A stretch of DNA of 64,000 bases from Erwinia sp039023475 (GCF_039023475.1 NZ_JBCHVB010000001.1:1178001-1242000); one strand, 5' to 3'. Positions 8,846 to 17,100 are shown, counted from the stretch's first letter. Translations and numbers: made by a program. Notes: generated by a model from the letters alone, not told the origin.

Positions 8846-8863
8846 CCTGACCTGTCTGTCAGG
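8846..8863 (-). promoter_or_regulatory. Leader hairpin abutting the pxpB ribosome binding site
   Basis: Inverted repeat CCTGAC (8858-8863 read on the minus strand) and GTCAGG (8846-8851) with a 6-nt spacer, immediately before and partly overlapping the AGGAGG that precedes the TTG start of pxpB. It could limit ribosome access or be a protein-binding palindrome; sequence alone cannot decide. Confidence 0.45.
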
Positions 8864-8890
8864 CCGTCTGATTATGTTATTAGACAAACA

Positions 8891-8919
8891 GTTATGCTGA
8901 AATGTAATGAGAGTGTCAA
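8891..8919 (-). promoter_or_regulatory. pxpB operon promoter
   Basis: On the minus strand a perfect TTGACA (8914-8919) and CATAAC (8891-8896) are spaced by 17 bp. Transcription from about 8884 would give a leader near 48 nt containing the hairpin next to the pxpB start. Confidence 0.65.
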
Positions 8920-8928
8920 CAGAAGGCT

Positions 8929-8950
8929 TGAGCGGCGCGATCGCCGCTCA
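8929..8950 (-). terminator. Hairpin after ybgI
   Basis: A 9-bp perfect stem (8929-8937 with 8942-8950) and CGAT loop eight bases after the ybgI stop. The U-run that should follow is poor (AGCCTTCTGTT), so it may be a weak terminator or RNA-stabilising hairpin just upstream of the pxp promoter. Confidence 0.5.
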
Positions 8951-8957
8951 GCGTAAA

Positions 8958-9701
8958 TCAGGCAGGATTAGGGATATCGATGAAGGTGACCTCAAGGCCG
9001 TAATTCCCGGCCAACCACTCGCCCAGCGCTTTGATGCCGCCGCGTTCCGTGGCGTGGTGACCGGCGGAGAAGAAGTGTATACCCTGCTCGCGCGCGCTAT
9101 GGATCGTCTGTTCTGATACCTCACCGGTAATAAACGCATCCACACCAGCCGCTGCTGCGGCATCAATAAACCCCTGACCGCCGCCGCTACACCACGCCAC
9201 ACGGCGGATCTGCGCTGGCGCATTGTCGCCGCAGTGCAGCGGTTCGCGCCCAAGCCTTTTGGCTATGCGGCTGGCCAGCTGCTCGCCGGTCAGGGCATCG
9301 TCCAGCTCGCCCCAGGGCACCAGCGGCATCACTTCTCCTTTAACCTCAATGCCCAGCAGCTTCGCCAGCTGGGCGTTATTGCCAAGTTCCGGATGGGCAT
9401 CCAGCGGCAGATGCCAGCCGAAAAGGTTAATATCATTAGCCAGTAAGGTTTTCAGCCGGTTCCGCTTCATACCTTTAATCACCTGCGCTTCGCTTTTCCA
9501 GAAATAGCCATGATGCACCAGTACCGCGTCCGCGTTCAGGCGAACGGCTTCATCCAGCAGCGCCTGACAGGCGGTAACGCCCGTGACGATTTTCTCGATC
9601 TCAGGGCGCCCTTCAACCTGAAGTCCATTCGGCGCATAATCGCTGAAATTCGCGCTACTCAGCTGCTGATTCACAATTTGTTCAAGTTCTGTATTACGCA
9701 T
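8958..9701 (-). CDS. ybgI: Nif3-like dinuclear metal-binding protein (type 2 GTP cyclohydrolase I family)
   Basis: A 247-residue member of the NIF3 family, same length as E. coli YbgI. Metal ligands are visible in VLVHHGYFWK (paired His), GWHLPLDAHPELGNN (Asp/His) and SAGHHATERGGI near the C-terminus. The family is annotated as type 2 GTP cyclohydrolase I, but the physiological role in enterobacteria is not settled. It is separated from pxpB by about 120 bp carrying its own hairpin and the pxp promoter. Confidence 0.93.
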   Translation of the reverse strand: MRNTELEQIVNQQLSSANFSDYAPNGLQVEGRPEIEKIVTGVTACQALLDEAVRLNADAVLVHHGYFWKSEAQVIKGMKRNRLKTLLANDINLFGWHLPLDAHPELGNNAQLAKLLGIEVKGEVMPLVPWGELDDALTGEQLASRIAKRLGREPLHCGDNAPAQIRRVAWCSGGGQGFIDAAAAAGVDAFITGEVSEQTIHSAREQGIHFFSAGHHATERGGIKALGEWLAGNYGLEVTFIDIPNPA

Positions 9702-9736
9702 AATCTTTCCTGAAAGTTCCGCAGTCCGGCGCCTGC

Positions 9737-11161
9737 TTATGATTTTCTGGCGGCTTCGTACGCCTCCAGCGTGCGCTTACGCGCCTCTTTATGATCGACA
9801 ATCGGTGCCGGATAATCCAGTGATATCTGGTTCTTTTCAGCCCAGCTATGCGGCTGGTGGATATGCTGGTCGGGGACGTTTTTCAGCTCCGGTAGCCACT
9901 GGCGGATAAAGCTGCCGTCCTTGTCAAAACGTTCACCCTGGGTTGTAGGGTTGAATATGCGGAAATAGGGTGCCGCGTCGTTGCCGCTTGATGCGGCCCA
10001 CTGCCAGCCACCGTTATTTGCCGCCAGATCGCCATCGAGCAGCTGTGACATGAAGTAACGCTCACCTTCGCGCCAGTCGATAAGCAGATCTTTAATCAGG
10101 AAGCTGGCCGTGATCATGCGCAGGCGGTTATGCATCCAGCCAAGGCTGTTCATCTGCCGCATGGCCGCATCGACGATCGGATAGCCGGTTCTCCCCTGCT
10201 CCCAGGCCTCCTGCTGGGCCTTATCCTGCCGCCACGCAACCTTTTTGGTCCAGCCGATAAAGGGCTGATGGCGGCAGAGCGAGGGCCAGGCAACCAGCAG
10301 ATGGCGATAGAACTCACGCCAGATCAACTCATTGAGCCAGACAAAAACGTTTTTATCCTCCAGCCCGGCTGGATGCTCCCTCAGCAGGCGATGCAGGCAC
10401 TGCCGTGGAGAAAGTACGCCGGTCGCAAGGTAAACCGATATACGACTGGTGCCATCGACGGAAGGAATATTGCGGTTTTCGGGATATTCCGTAACCGGCT
10501 GCTGGCAAAATTCCCGTAACCGCTGAAGCGCAGCGGTTTCGCCCGCGGTAAAGAGATTTCGATCATAATCCTCAAAGGGATAATCAAACGGTAGCAGTTC
10601 GGGCAGCTTAGCCAGCGGCGCGTTCTTGCGGGGTTTCGGGGCGGGCACGCACTCCGGCAACCCCTCATTGAGCCTTTTCACAAAGGCCCGGCTGAAGGGG
10701 GTAAAGACTTTATACATCTCGCGGTTGCCGGTCAGTACGCTGCCAGGCGACAACAGCAGGCTGTCATCAAATCCCTGCGCTATCACATCATTATCGTATA
10801 GCGTCCGTTCGACAGCCGCGTCACGTTGACGCTCATTCACCTCATACTGATAGTTATAAAACAGGCGATCGATCTTGTGCTGTTCACAAAACGCTTTCAG
10901 CACGTCAGGTACAGCAGCAAAGTCATCGCAGTGCAGAACGTGTAGCGGGATCCCTTTTTCACCCAGCGCATGCTGCATCTCTGTGAGGCTGTCATAAATA
11001 AAGGCCGCCTGTTTTGGCGCCATGGTATGAGACTTCCACTGTGCGGGCGTGGCGATGAACAGCGCCACTACGCTGGCTTCCTCGCTGCGGCAGGCCGCAT
11101 GTAATGCGTAATTATCATGGATGCGCAGATCGTTGCGCAGCCAGACCAGGTGCGTGGTCAT
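9737..11161 (-). CDS. phr: Deoxyribodipyrimidine photolyase (CPD photolyase)
   Basis: Light-dependent flavoprotein that splits cyclobutane pyrimidine dimers. The 474-residue product (E. coli 472) opens with TTHLVWLRNDLRIHDN, the antenna-binding alpha/beta domain, and carries the FAD-binding signature regions GRTGYPIVDAAMRQMNSLGWMHNR and DGDLAANNGGWQWAASSG toward the C-terminus. Conserved Trp residues of the electron-transfer chain lie in WLNELIWREFYRH and the NGGWQW segment. The ybgA stop lies 21 bp upstream of its ATG in the same direction, so the two are probably co-transcribed. Confidence 0.98.
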   Translation of the reverse strand: MTTHLVWLRNDLRIHDNYALHAACRSEEASVVALFIATPAQWKSHTMAPKQAAFIYDSLTEMQHALGEKGIPLHVLHCDDFAAVPDVLKAFCEQHKIDRLFYNYQYEVNERQRDAAVERTLYDNDVIAQGFDDSLLLSPGSVLTGNREMYKVFTPFSRAFVKRLNEGLPECVPAPKPRKNAPLAKLPELLPFDYPFEDYDRNLFTAGETAALQRLREFCQQPVTEYPENRNIPSVDGTSRISVYLATGVLSPRQCLHRLLREHPAGLEDKNVFVWLNELIWREFYRHLLVAWPSLCRHQPFIGWTKKVAWRQDKAQQEAWEQGRTGYPIVDAAMRQMNSLGWMHNRLRMITASFLIKDLLIDWREGERYFMSQLLDGDLAANNGGWQWAASSGNDAAPYFRIFNPTTQGERFDKDGSFIRQWLPELKNVPDQHIHQPHSWAEKNQISLDYPAPIVDHKEARKRTLEAYEAARKS

Positions 11162-11182
11162 GTTACTTCCTGTCAGGCAGAT

Positions 11183-12139
11183 TCAATGACCGTAGCGCAG
11201 ACGAAGCGCTTCCGGATAAGGTTCAAAATAACGCTGCTGCGCCAGATAGGCGTCAGGGAATTCCGACATGTAATGCTTAAGCAGCGTCATCGGTGCCAGA
11301 AGCGGCTGCAGTCCCTGACGATAGTGATCGATAAGCGCAGCCAGTTCCTGGCGCTGCTTCGAAGTCAGCTGTGGGCGGAAGTACCCCTGAACGTGCATCA
11401 GCACATTGGTATGGTTACCCCGGGTCGCCTTATTTTTAAGAAGATCCATTAATCGCTGACGGTACTCAAAGGCGTAGGCTTCCAGCGATGACCAGCTTTC
11501 CATCCCGGCCACAAAACGTCCCATTTCGCGATATTGCGGCTGGGAGTGCGCCAGCAGCGAAAGCTTGTAGCGGCTGTGGAAGGCGATTAATTTGCCGCGC
11601 GTCAGTCCGCTACGCCAGAGCGAATTAAATTCATGCAGGGTATAGATGCGCTCAACAAAATTTTCGCGCAGAACGGGATCGTTTAACCGGCCGTCTTCTT
11701 CTACGGGGAGCCAGGGCATCTGCTTCATCAGCTCGCGGGTAAAAATCCCGACGCCTTCTTTACGGTTATCGTTATTGTCAGGCTTATAGACACGCACCCG
11801 CTCCATACCGCAGCTGGGCGATTTTGCACAAACTATGTAACCACAGAGGTGATGCAGCTTAGCGATTTTACTTTCTGAAAACCGCTGCATCTCATCGGTC
11901 AGCGGATCGCCATTACCGTTACTGAAGCAGAGCGCCACCTCATCCTCCGCGCTTTTGGTCAGACGTAAAGCGGGGCGCGGCGTGGGCAACCCTATCGCCA
12001 TTTCCGGGCAGACAGGTTCGAAACGCATAAAGGGGGCGAGATCTTCTGCGGCAAATGCGCAGCGTTTGTGCCCTCCATCGAAGCGGACGTTATCTCCAAG
12101 CAGGCAGGCGCTGATGCCGACAGGAATTTTTTCGCTCAT
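11183..12139 (-). CDS. ybgA: DUF523-DUF1722 fusion protein (long YbgA; probable [4Fe-4S] thiouridine desulfidase)
   Basis: A 318-residue two-domain protein: DUF523 at about residues 5-150 and DUF1722 at about 190-310. E. coli YbgA is only about 169 residues and has the DUF1722 part alone. The DUF523 half retains three cysteines in the right motifs, Cys12 (SACLLGDNVRFDGGHKR), Cys44 (PVCPEMAIGLPTPRP) and Cys110 (SPSCGMERV), which in the TudS family bind a [4Fe-4S] cluster for desulfuration of thiouracil. DUF523-DUF1722 fusions have been described as tRNA thiouridine desulfidases (RudS); I recall this without checking. Directly upstream of phr. Confidence 0.88.
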   Translation of the reverse strand: MSEKIPVGISACLLGDNVRFDGGHKRCAFAAEDLAPFMRFEPVCPEMAIGLPTPRPALRLTKSAEDEVALCFSNGNGDPLTDEMQRFSESKIAKLHHLCGYIVCAKSPSCGMERVRVYKPDNNDNRKEGVGIFTRELMKQMPWLPVEEDGRLNDPVLRENFVERIYTLHEFNSLWRSGLTRGKLIAFHSRYKLSLLAHSQPQYREMGRFVAGMESWSSLEAYAFEYRQRLMDLLKNKATRGNHTNVLMHVQGYFRPQLTSKQRQELAALIDHYRQGLQPLLAPMTLLKHYMSEFPDAYLAQQRYFEPYPEALRLRYGH

Positions 12140-12233
12140 AGTTGTACAACCTCCAACTTCTTGTAGAGGTTTAAGTGTAGCTGATATGGAAAGGATAAGC
12201 CCGCGCTGCTTAAAAAAAACGGTACTAAGGGCA

Positions 12234-12258
12234 AAAAAATTCCCGCCGGAGCGGGAAG
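12234..12258 (-). terminator. ybfA rho-independent terminator
   Basis: Read on the minus strand, TTCCCGC-TCCG-GCGGGAA is followed by seven T residues. It begins a few bases after the ybfA stop and lies before ybgA. Confidence 0.85.
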
Positions 12259-12262
12259 GTTT

Positions 12263-12469
12263 TTAATAGAAATCGCAGGCTGCGGCCTCCGACTGCGCCA
12301 GCCATACCGGCTGACTGCTCGTCTTCGACCATATCCGGTGAAGGTAGCTGTAAAACCGGGCGCGATCTTGACGAAACAGCATCACAGGCAGCGCGAGGGT
12401 ACCGACGATCAACACCGCCAGGCGGCGCAGTACGATTCGGGTTAATGAGTAAGGTTGATAAAGACGCAT
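12263..12469 (-). CDS. ybfA: DUF2517 family small protein YbfA
   Basis: A 68-residue protein, the same length as E. coli YbfA, recognisable by the C-terminal block RARFYSYLHRIWSKTS followed by QPVW and a final DFY. The first half is hydrophobic (about residues 8-30), suggesting a single membrane segment. The ATG at 12469 has CGGAGGACGT directly upstream; an earlier in-frame ATG at 12508 lacks support. Function is unknown. In E. coli ybfA sits next to kdp; here the kdp and rhs genes are absent and ybfA follows pgm. Confidence 0.9.
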   Translation of the reverse strand: MRLYQPYSLTRIVLRRLAVLIVGTLALPVMLFRQDRARFYSYLHRIWSKTSSQPVWLAQSEAAACDFY

Positions 12470-12684
12470 ACGTCCTCCGGGCAAATTAAAAAAAGGTAAT
12501 CTGTACAAAATAATAGCGCCAGTTGTGTAATTTTACTACTCATCCGACCACTATTTTGCAGAAAAAATCACCAGATCGCCCTGCACCTCCGTTATAAAGT
12601 TACAGAATAGTTAAATAACAAGATGATATTAACAAGCCCGTCACTTTGCCCTATATCGCTTTACGCCCCCGGCAGCGCGCCCAT

Positions 12685-12714
12685 AAAAAAGGCGCCGCAA
12701 GCGGCGCCTTTTCA
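12685..12714 (-). terminator. pgm rho-independent terminator
   Basis: Minus-strand stem GGCGCCGC / GCGGCGCC with a two-base loop, flanked by AAAA and a T-run (12685-12690 on the complement). It lies about 15 nt after the pgm stop. Confidence 0.9.
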
Positions 12715-12728
12715 GCAGAGCATCAGAC

Positions 12729-14369
12729 TCAGGCGTTTTTCAGCACTTCGCTGACAATTTCTACGGCTTCTTTTTCGATCTTTTCACGGTGCTCAGCACC
12801 CAGGAAGCTTTCACAGTAGATTTTGTACGCGTCTTCGGTACCGGATGGACGCGCCGCAAACCAGCCGTTTTCCGTCATCACCTTCAGGCCGCCGATGGAG
12901 GCGCCGTTACCTGGCGCTGCCGTCAGGCGGGCGGTGATCGGATCGCCTGCCAGCGTGTCAGCACTGACCATTTCCGGAGACAGCTTCGACAGCGCCGCCT
13001 TCTGGGCTGAGGTCGCTGAAGCCTGCAAACGGTTATAGCTTGGCGCACCGAAGCGCTCCGCCAGTTCATCATAGTGCTGCTGCGGATTTTTCCCGGTAAC
13101 GGCGGTAATTTCCGCTGCCAGCAGGCACATAATGATGCCGTCTTTATCGGTAGACCATGGCGTTCCGTCAAAGCGCAGGAAAGACGCGCCAGCGCTCTCT
13201 TCGCCGCCGAAGCCAAAGCTGCCGTCAAAAAGACCGTCAACAAACCATTTGAAACCCACCGGCACTTCAACCAGACGGCGGCCGATGTCGTTAACCACGC
13301 GGTCGATCATCGCGCTGGAGACCAGCGTTTTCCCGACCGCAACCTCTTTGCCCCACTGCGGACGGTGCTGGAAGAGGTAGTTGATCGCTACCGCAAGGTA
13401 GTGGTTAGGATTCATCAGACCCGCCGGAGTGACGATGCCGTGACGGTCATAATCCGGATCGTTAGCAAAAGCGAGATCGAATTTATCACGAAGCGCCAGC
13501 AGACCCGCCATGGCGCTTTCGGAAGAGCAGTCCATGCGGATCGCACCATCTTTATCAAGGTGCATAAAGCGGAAGGTCTGATCCACTGAATCGTTAACGA
13601 TGGTCAGATCCAGCTTGTAGAACTCAGCGATGCGCTGCCAGTAGGCAATACCCGAGCCGCCGAGCGGATCGACGCCGATTTTAAGGCCGGCCTTCTGAAT
13701 GGCGGCAATATCAACGATCTCCGCCAGCCCTTCGATATAAGGCTGAATCAGATCTTTTTCCTGCAGGTGTCCGCTCGCCCAGGCTTGATCCAGCGCGATG
13801 CGTTTCACTTCTTTCAGGCCATCTTTGATCAGCGCATTAGCGCGATCTTCAACGACTTTAGTGACGTTTGTGTCCGCTGGGCCACCGTTTGGCGGATTGT
13901 ATTTAATGCCGCCATCTTCCGGTGGATTATGCGAAGGCGTAATCACAATTCCATCGGCCTTAGCGCCGCCCGCCTTATTGTGTTCAAGGATGGCATTGGA
14001 AATGGCCGGGGTCGGCGTGTAGCCGTTGTCCAGCTGAACGATAACGTCAACGCCATTCGCCGCCAGCACTTCCAGTACGGAAATCAGGGCTGGCTCGGAG
14101 AGCGCATGGGTATCTTTACCCACGTAGCAAGGACCGGTGATGCCGTTCTTTTTACGCTCTTCCGCAATCGCCTGGGCGATGGCCAGAATGTGCGTCTCAT
14201 TGAAGCTCTGACGTCCCGCGCTACCGCGATGGCCTGAGGTTCCAAATTTCACCGCATGTTCCGCATTGTTCAGATCGGGCTGCAGGACATAATACTGCGA
14301 GGTTAATTGTGCAACGTTAATCAAATCGCTCTGCTGGGCAGGCTGCCCGGCACGGGGGTGATTAGCCAT
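12729..14369 (-). CDS. pgm: Phosphoglucomutase
   Basis: Interconverts glucose 1-phosphate and glucose 6-phosphate, linking glycogen/trehalose and UDP-glucose synthesis to glycolysis. The 546-residue product equals E. coli Pgm in length. FGTSGHRGSAG near residue 43 is the sugar-phosphate binding N-terminal motif, TPSHNPPEDGG holds the phosphorylated catalytic Ser, NDPDYDRHG the metal-binding loop, and ARPSGTEDAYKIY the C-terminal phosphate-binding loop. It lies 30 bp downstream of seqA in the same direction, as in E. coli. Confidence 0.98.
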   Translation of the reverse strand: MANHPRAGQPAQQSDLINVAQLTSQYYVLQPDLNNAEHAVKFGTSGHRGSAGRQSFNETHILAIAQAIAEERKKNGITGPCYVGKDTHALSEPALISVLEVLAANGVDVIVQLDNGYTPTPAISNAILEHNKAGGAKADGIVITPSHNPPEDGGIKYNPPNGGPADTNVTKVVEDRANALIKDGLKEVKRIALDQAWASGHLQEKDLIQPYIEGLAEIVDIAAIQKAGLKIGVDPLGGSGIAYWQRIAEFYKLDLTIVNDSVDQTFRFMHLDKDGAIRMDCSSESAMAGLLALRDKFDLAFANDPDYDRHGIVTPAGLMNPNHYLAVAINYLFQHRPQWGKEVAVGKTLVSSAMIDRVVNDIGRRLVEVPVGFKWFVDGLFDGSFGFGGEESAGASFLRFDGTPWSTDKDGIIMCLLAAEITAVTGKNPQQHYDELAERFGAPSYNRLQASATSAQKAALSKLSPEMVSADTLAGDPITARLTAAPGNGASIGGLKVMTENGWFAARPSGTEDAYKIYCESFLGAEHREKIEKEAVEIVSEVLKNA

Positions 14370-14399
14370 TGGCGCTTCTCCCTGACACTTAGTTCTCAG

Positions 14400-14951
14400 T
14401 TAGAGGGTGCCGCAAACCTTGTCAGTGAGCTCCGTCGGGAACTGCATTGACTGCATGATATGTTCGACCATGCTGCGTTTACGGCCTGTGTTGGTGTTGG
14501 TGATCACCCAATACGGCGTGCCCGGAACGTGCTGGGGCTTGGTATGGATGCCATTCTGTACCAGGGTTTGTTGATTACCCGCAAAGTAGACGCGCGTACG
14601 ACCATGAAGCGATTCGGTCGCGGCGGCAAATGCCTTGGGATCAAGATTGTATAAAGTCGACAAAATCAGCATAAAACGGTTCACTGCTTTTTTCTGTTCA
14701 GCATATTCATCAGAGAGCAGCAGCTCGCGCATAGCGCGGACGCGATCCAGAGGGCGCGCCTCTTCCTTCACCGCAGCACTCTCTTTTGCAACAGGCGCAG
14801 AAGTCGCTGCCACACCGCTGGCCGCTGGTGCGCGCTGACCGGCCGTAAATTTAAGCATACGCCGTAAAATGTCAGAGGCGCTTTCACCAATGTGCTGGGT
14901 ATGGCTGGCGATATAACGGTACAGTTCTTCGTCGACTTCGATAGTTTTCAT
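14400..14951 (-). CDS. seqA: Negative modulator of replication initiation SeqA
   Basis: Binds hemimethylated GATC sites, sequestering oriC and organising newly replicated DNA. The 183-residue product starts MKTIEVDEELYRYIASHTQHIGESASDILRR, the N-terminal oligomerisation domain (about residues 1-50), followed by an Ala/Val-rich linker (about 55-80) and the C-terminal DNA-binding domain containing GRTRVYFAGNQQTL and NTNTGRKRSMVEHIM. It is divergent from ybfF and probably co-transcribed with pgm. Confidence 0.98.
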   Translation of the reverse strand: MKTIEVDEELYRYIASHTQHIGESASDILRRMLKFTAGQRAPAASGVAATSAPVAKESAAVKEEARPLDRVRAMRELLLSDEYAEQKKAVNRFMLILSTLYNLDPKAFAAATESLHGRTRVYFAGNQQTLVQNGIHTKPQHVPGTPYWVITNTNTGRKRSMVEHIMQSMQFPTELTDKVCGTL

Positions 14952-15206
14952 CTTTATCCAGTACGGTTAGTGCTTGAGAGCCGGTCAGCACGCACGCTGT
15001 GGATGACAAACGCACAATAGCCTTTCGAACCAGCTCTAACATGAGGATTATAAAGTTAAATCCTGCCGGGGTGTAGCGCCAGTCCTGAAAGCCGGCAAAA
15101 GTCAGAATATGCCGCAAAAAGATCGGAGGCCCCACACCTGCCGTTTCGGCAGAATACGTCCATCCATGATACCCTAACCCCTCGTTTCCACTGTAAGAAC
15201 TTTACT

Positions 15207-15971
15207 ATGAAATTGAATGTTCGCCTGCAATCTGAACAATCCGCTACCGACGCCGCGCCGGTGGTGCTGATTCACGGCCTGTTTGGCAGCCTCGACAATC
15301 TTGGCGTGCTGGCCCGGGGGCTGAAGGATCGCCGCCGTGTGGTGCAGATTGACGTGCGCAATCACGGCCTTTCTCCACGTTCAGAGGAGATGAACTATCC
15401 CGCTATGGCGCAGGATGTCGTGGAGACACTTGACGATCTGGGAATCGATCGTTTCACCGTCGTGGGCCACTCTATGGGCGGTAAAATCGCGATGGCGCTG
15501 ACCGCGCTGGTCCCCGGGCGCATTGAGCAACTGGTAGTTATCGATATTGCCCCCATCGCCTACCGGGAACGTCATCACGACCGCTTTTTTGCCGCCCTCG
15601 ATGCGGTCAGCGCGGCGGGAATCACGTCACGCAGTGAGGCGGCCGCCCTGATGCGTCAGAGTATAGATGAAGAAGGGGTGATTCAGTTTTTACTGAAATC
15701 ATTCCATGAAGGTGAATGGCGCTTTAACGTGCCAGCCCTCTGGAATGCCTACGATGAGATCATCGGCTGGCAAACGCTGCCCGCCTGGCCGCATCCTGCG
15801 CTCTTTATCCGGGGTGACCGCTCAGCGTATCTCGCTGATGAATACCGCGAGGCGCTGCTCGCTCAGTTTCCGCAGGCGCGCGCCCATGTTATCAGCGGCG
15901 CAGGTCACTGGGTCCATGCGGAAAAACCTGAAGCGGTTTTACGCGCCATCAGCCGCTTTTTCGCGCTGTAA
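15207..15971 (+). CDS. ybfF: Alpha/beta-hydrolase esterase YbfF
   Basis: A 254-residue soluble alpha/beta-hydrolase; the family hydrolyses acyl-CoA and short-chain esters. The nucleophile elbow reads VVGHSMGGKIAM (Ser at about residue 89), the oxyanion-region motif is VLIHGLFGSLDNLG, and the terminal His lies in ISGAGHWVHAEKP. The in vivo substrate is unknown. Divergent from seqA with about 255 bp between the starts. Confidence 0.94.
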   Translation: MKLNVRLQSEQSATDAAPVVLIHGLFGSLDNLGVLARGLKDRRRVVQIDVRNHGLSPRSEEMNYPAMAQDVVETLDDLGIDRFTVVGHSMGGKIAMALTALVPGRIEQLVVIDIAPIAYRERHHDRFFAALDAVSAAGITSRSEAAALMRQSIDEEGVIQFLLKSFHEGEWRFNVPALWNAYDEIIGWQTLPAWPHPALFIRGDRSAYLADEYREALLAQFPQARAHVISGAGHWVHAEKPEAVLRAISRFFAL

Positions 15972-16073
15972 CAACAAAAGTTTTATGGGGATGTTAAATC
16001 ATTGTCGTCCCCACTTTCACAGGGTATGATGGCGCGCTAAAAATTTGTCGCTGATGAAATTTCAGCCGGCAGC

Positions 16074-16089
16074 CTGACCAATTCATCAG
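16074..16089. promoter_or_regulatory. Weak candidate LexA box upstream of ybfE
   Basis: CTGACCAATTCATCAG has the CTG-N10-CAG frame of a LexA site but lacks the inner T and A (CTGT...ACAG). It lies 30 bp before ybfE, an SOS-regulated gene in E. coli, where the reported site is also degenerate. Overlaps the 3' arm of an inverted repeat (GCTGATGAA 16050-16058, TTCATCAGC 16082-16090). Confidence 0.25.
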
Positions 16090-16118
16090 CAATCCAGCCT
16101 TTTCAGTATCTCGATTCT

Positions 16119-16400
16119 ATGGCAAAAGAAAACACGGACCGCACCACGATCGATCTGTTTGCAGATGAGCGTCGTCCGGGACGACCTAAAACAAATCCGC
16201 TAACGCGTGATGAGCAGCTGCGTATCAACAAACGCAACCAGCTTAAACGGGATAAAGTGCGTGGACTGAAGCGTGTCGAGCTGAAAATGAACAGCGACGC
16301 GGTGGATGCCCTTAACCAGCTCGCCGAGCAGCGCAATATGAGCCGCAGCGAGCTGATAGAAGAAATGGTGATGGCGCAGTTAGTCAGACAGAACGGTTAA
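16119..16400 (+). CDS. ybfE: LexA-regulated protein YbfE
   Basis: A 93-residue basic protein (E. coli YbfE 97). It contains RRPGRPKTNPLTRDEQ, an AT-hook-like GRP stretch, a Lys/Arg-rich middle (RNQLKRDKVRGLKR) and a C-terminal ribbon-helix-helix-like segment, ALNQLAEQRNMSRSELIEEM. These suggest a DNA-binding role, but function is not established. SOS regulation is known for the E. coli gene. It precedes fldA in the usual order. Confidence 0.93.
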   Translation: MAKENTDRTTIDLFADERRPGRPKTNPLTRDEQLRINKRNQLKRDKVRGLKRVELKMNSDAVDALNQLAEQRNMSRSELIEEMVMAQLVRQNG

Positions 16401-16472
16401 AAGCCCGCCGCCAGGGCTTTGCACGCAGACCGGGACAAAGCACAAAGCGACAAAAGCAGGAGTATTACTCGT

Positions 16473-16500
16473 TTATCCCCCTGAGGCTGTCTGCTATCAT
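16473..16500 (+). promoter_or_regulatory. Probable fldA promoter
   Basis: TTATCC (16473-16478) and TATCAT (16495-16500) with a 16-bp spacer; the -10 is preceded by TGC, giving an extended -10. Roughly 60 bp before the fldA start. Confidence 0.4.
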
Positions 16501-16562
16501 TGTCGTTATCTGTCTTTAACAGCAGTCACCATATCATTAAGTTTCAAGAGGTTATTAAACTC

Positions 16563-17093
16563 ATGGCAATCGTAGGCATTTTCTTTGGCAGCGATACGGG
16601 CAATACCGAAAACATTGCAAAAATGATCCAGAAGCAGCTCGGTAACGAGGTGGCTGAGGTTCATGATATCGCGAAAAGTAGCAAAGAAGACCTTGAAGCC
16701 TTTGATATTCTGCTGCTGGGTATCCCCACCTGGTACTACGGCGAAGCCCAGTGCGACTGGGACGATTTCTTCCCTACTCTTGAAGAGATCGACTTCAACG
16801 GTAAGCTGGTGGCCCTGTTTGGCTGCGGCGATCAGGAAGACTACGCCGAGTACTTCTGTGACGCGATGGGGACTATTCGCGACATCATAGAGCCTAACGG
16901 CGCGGTGATCGTTGGCCACTGGCCGACGGAAGGCTATCATTTTGAAGCGTCTAAAGGCCTCGCGGATGACAATCATTTCCTCGGCCTGGCCATTGATGAA
17001 GATCGTCAACCTGAACTGACCGCTGAACGTACAGAGAAGTGGGTCAGGCAGGTTTACGAGGAGCTGCATCTGAAGGAAATCCTTGAGGCCTGA
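16563..17093 (+). CDS. fldA: Flavodoxin 1
   Basis: FMN-containing low-potential electron carrier that supplies radical-SAM and other reductive enzymes, including the MiaB and LipA products encoded in this window. The ATG at 16563, after AAGAGG, gives 176 residues as in E. coli; an upstream in-frame ATG at 16500 is not supported. IFFGSDTGNTENIAK is the FMN phosphate loop, and the isoalloxazine-binding loops follow at GIPTWYYGEAQCDWDDF and FGCGDQEDYAEYF. Located upstream of fur. Confidence 0.98.
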   Translation: MAIVGIFFGSDTGNTENIAKMIQKQLGNEVAEVHDIAKSSKEDLEAFDILLLGIPTWYYGEAQCDWDDFFPTLEEIDFNGKLVALFGCGDQEDYAEYFCDAMGTIRDIIEPNGAVIVGHWPTEGYHFEASKGLADDNHFLGLAIDEDRQPELTAERTEKWVRQVYEELHLKEILEA

Positions 17094-17100
17094 TTCTGGC

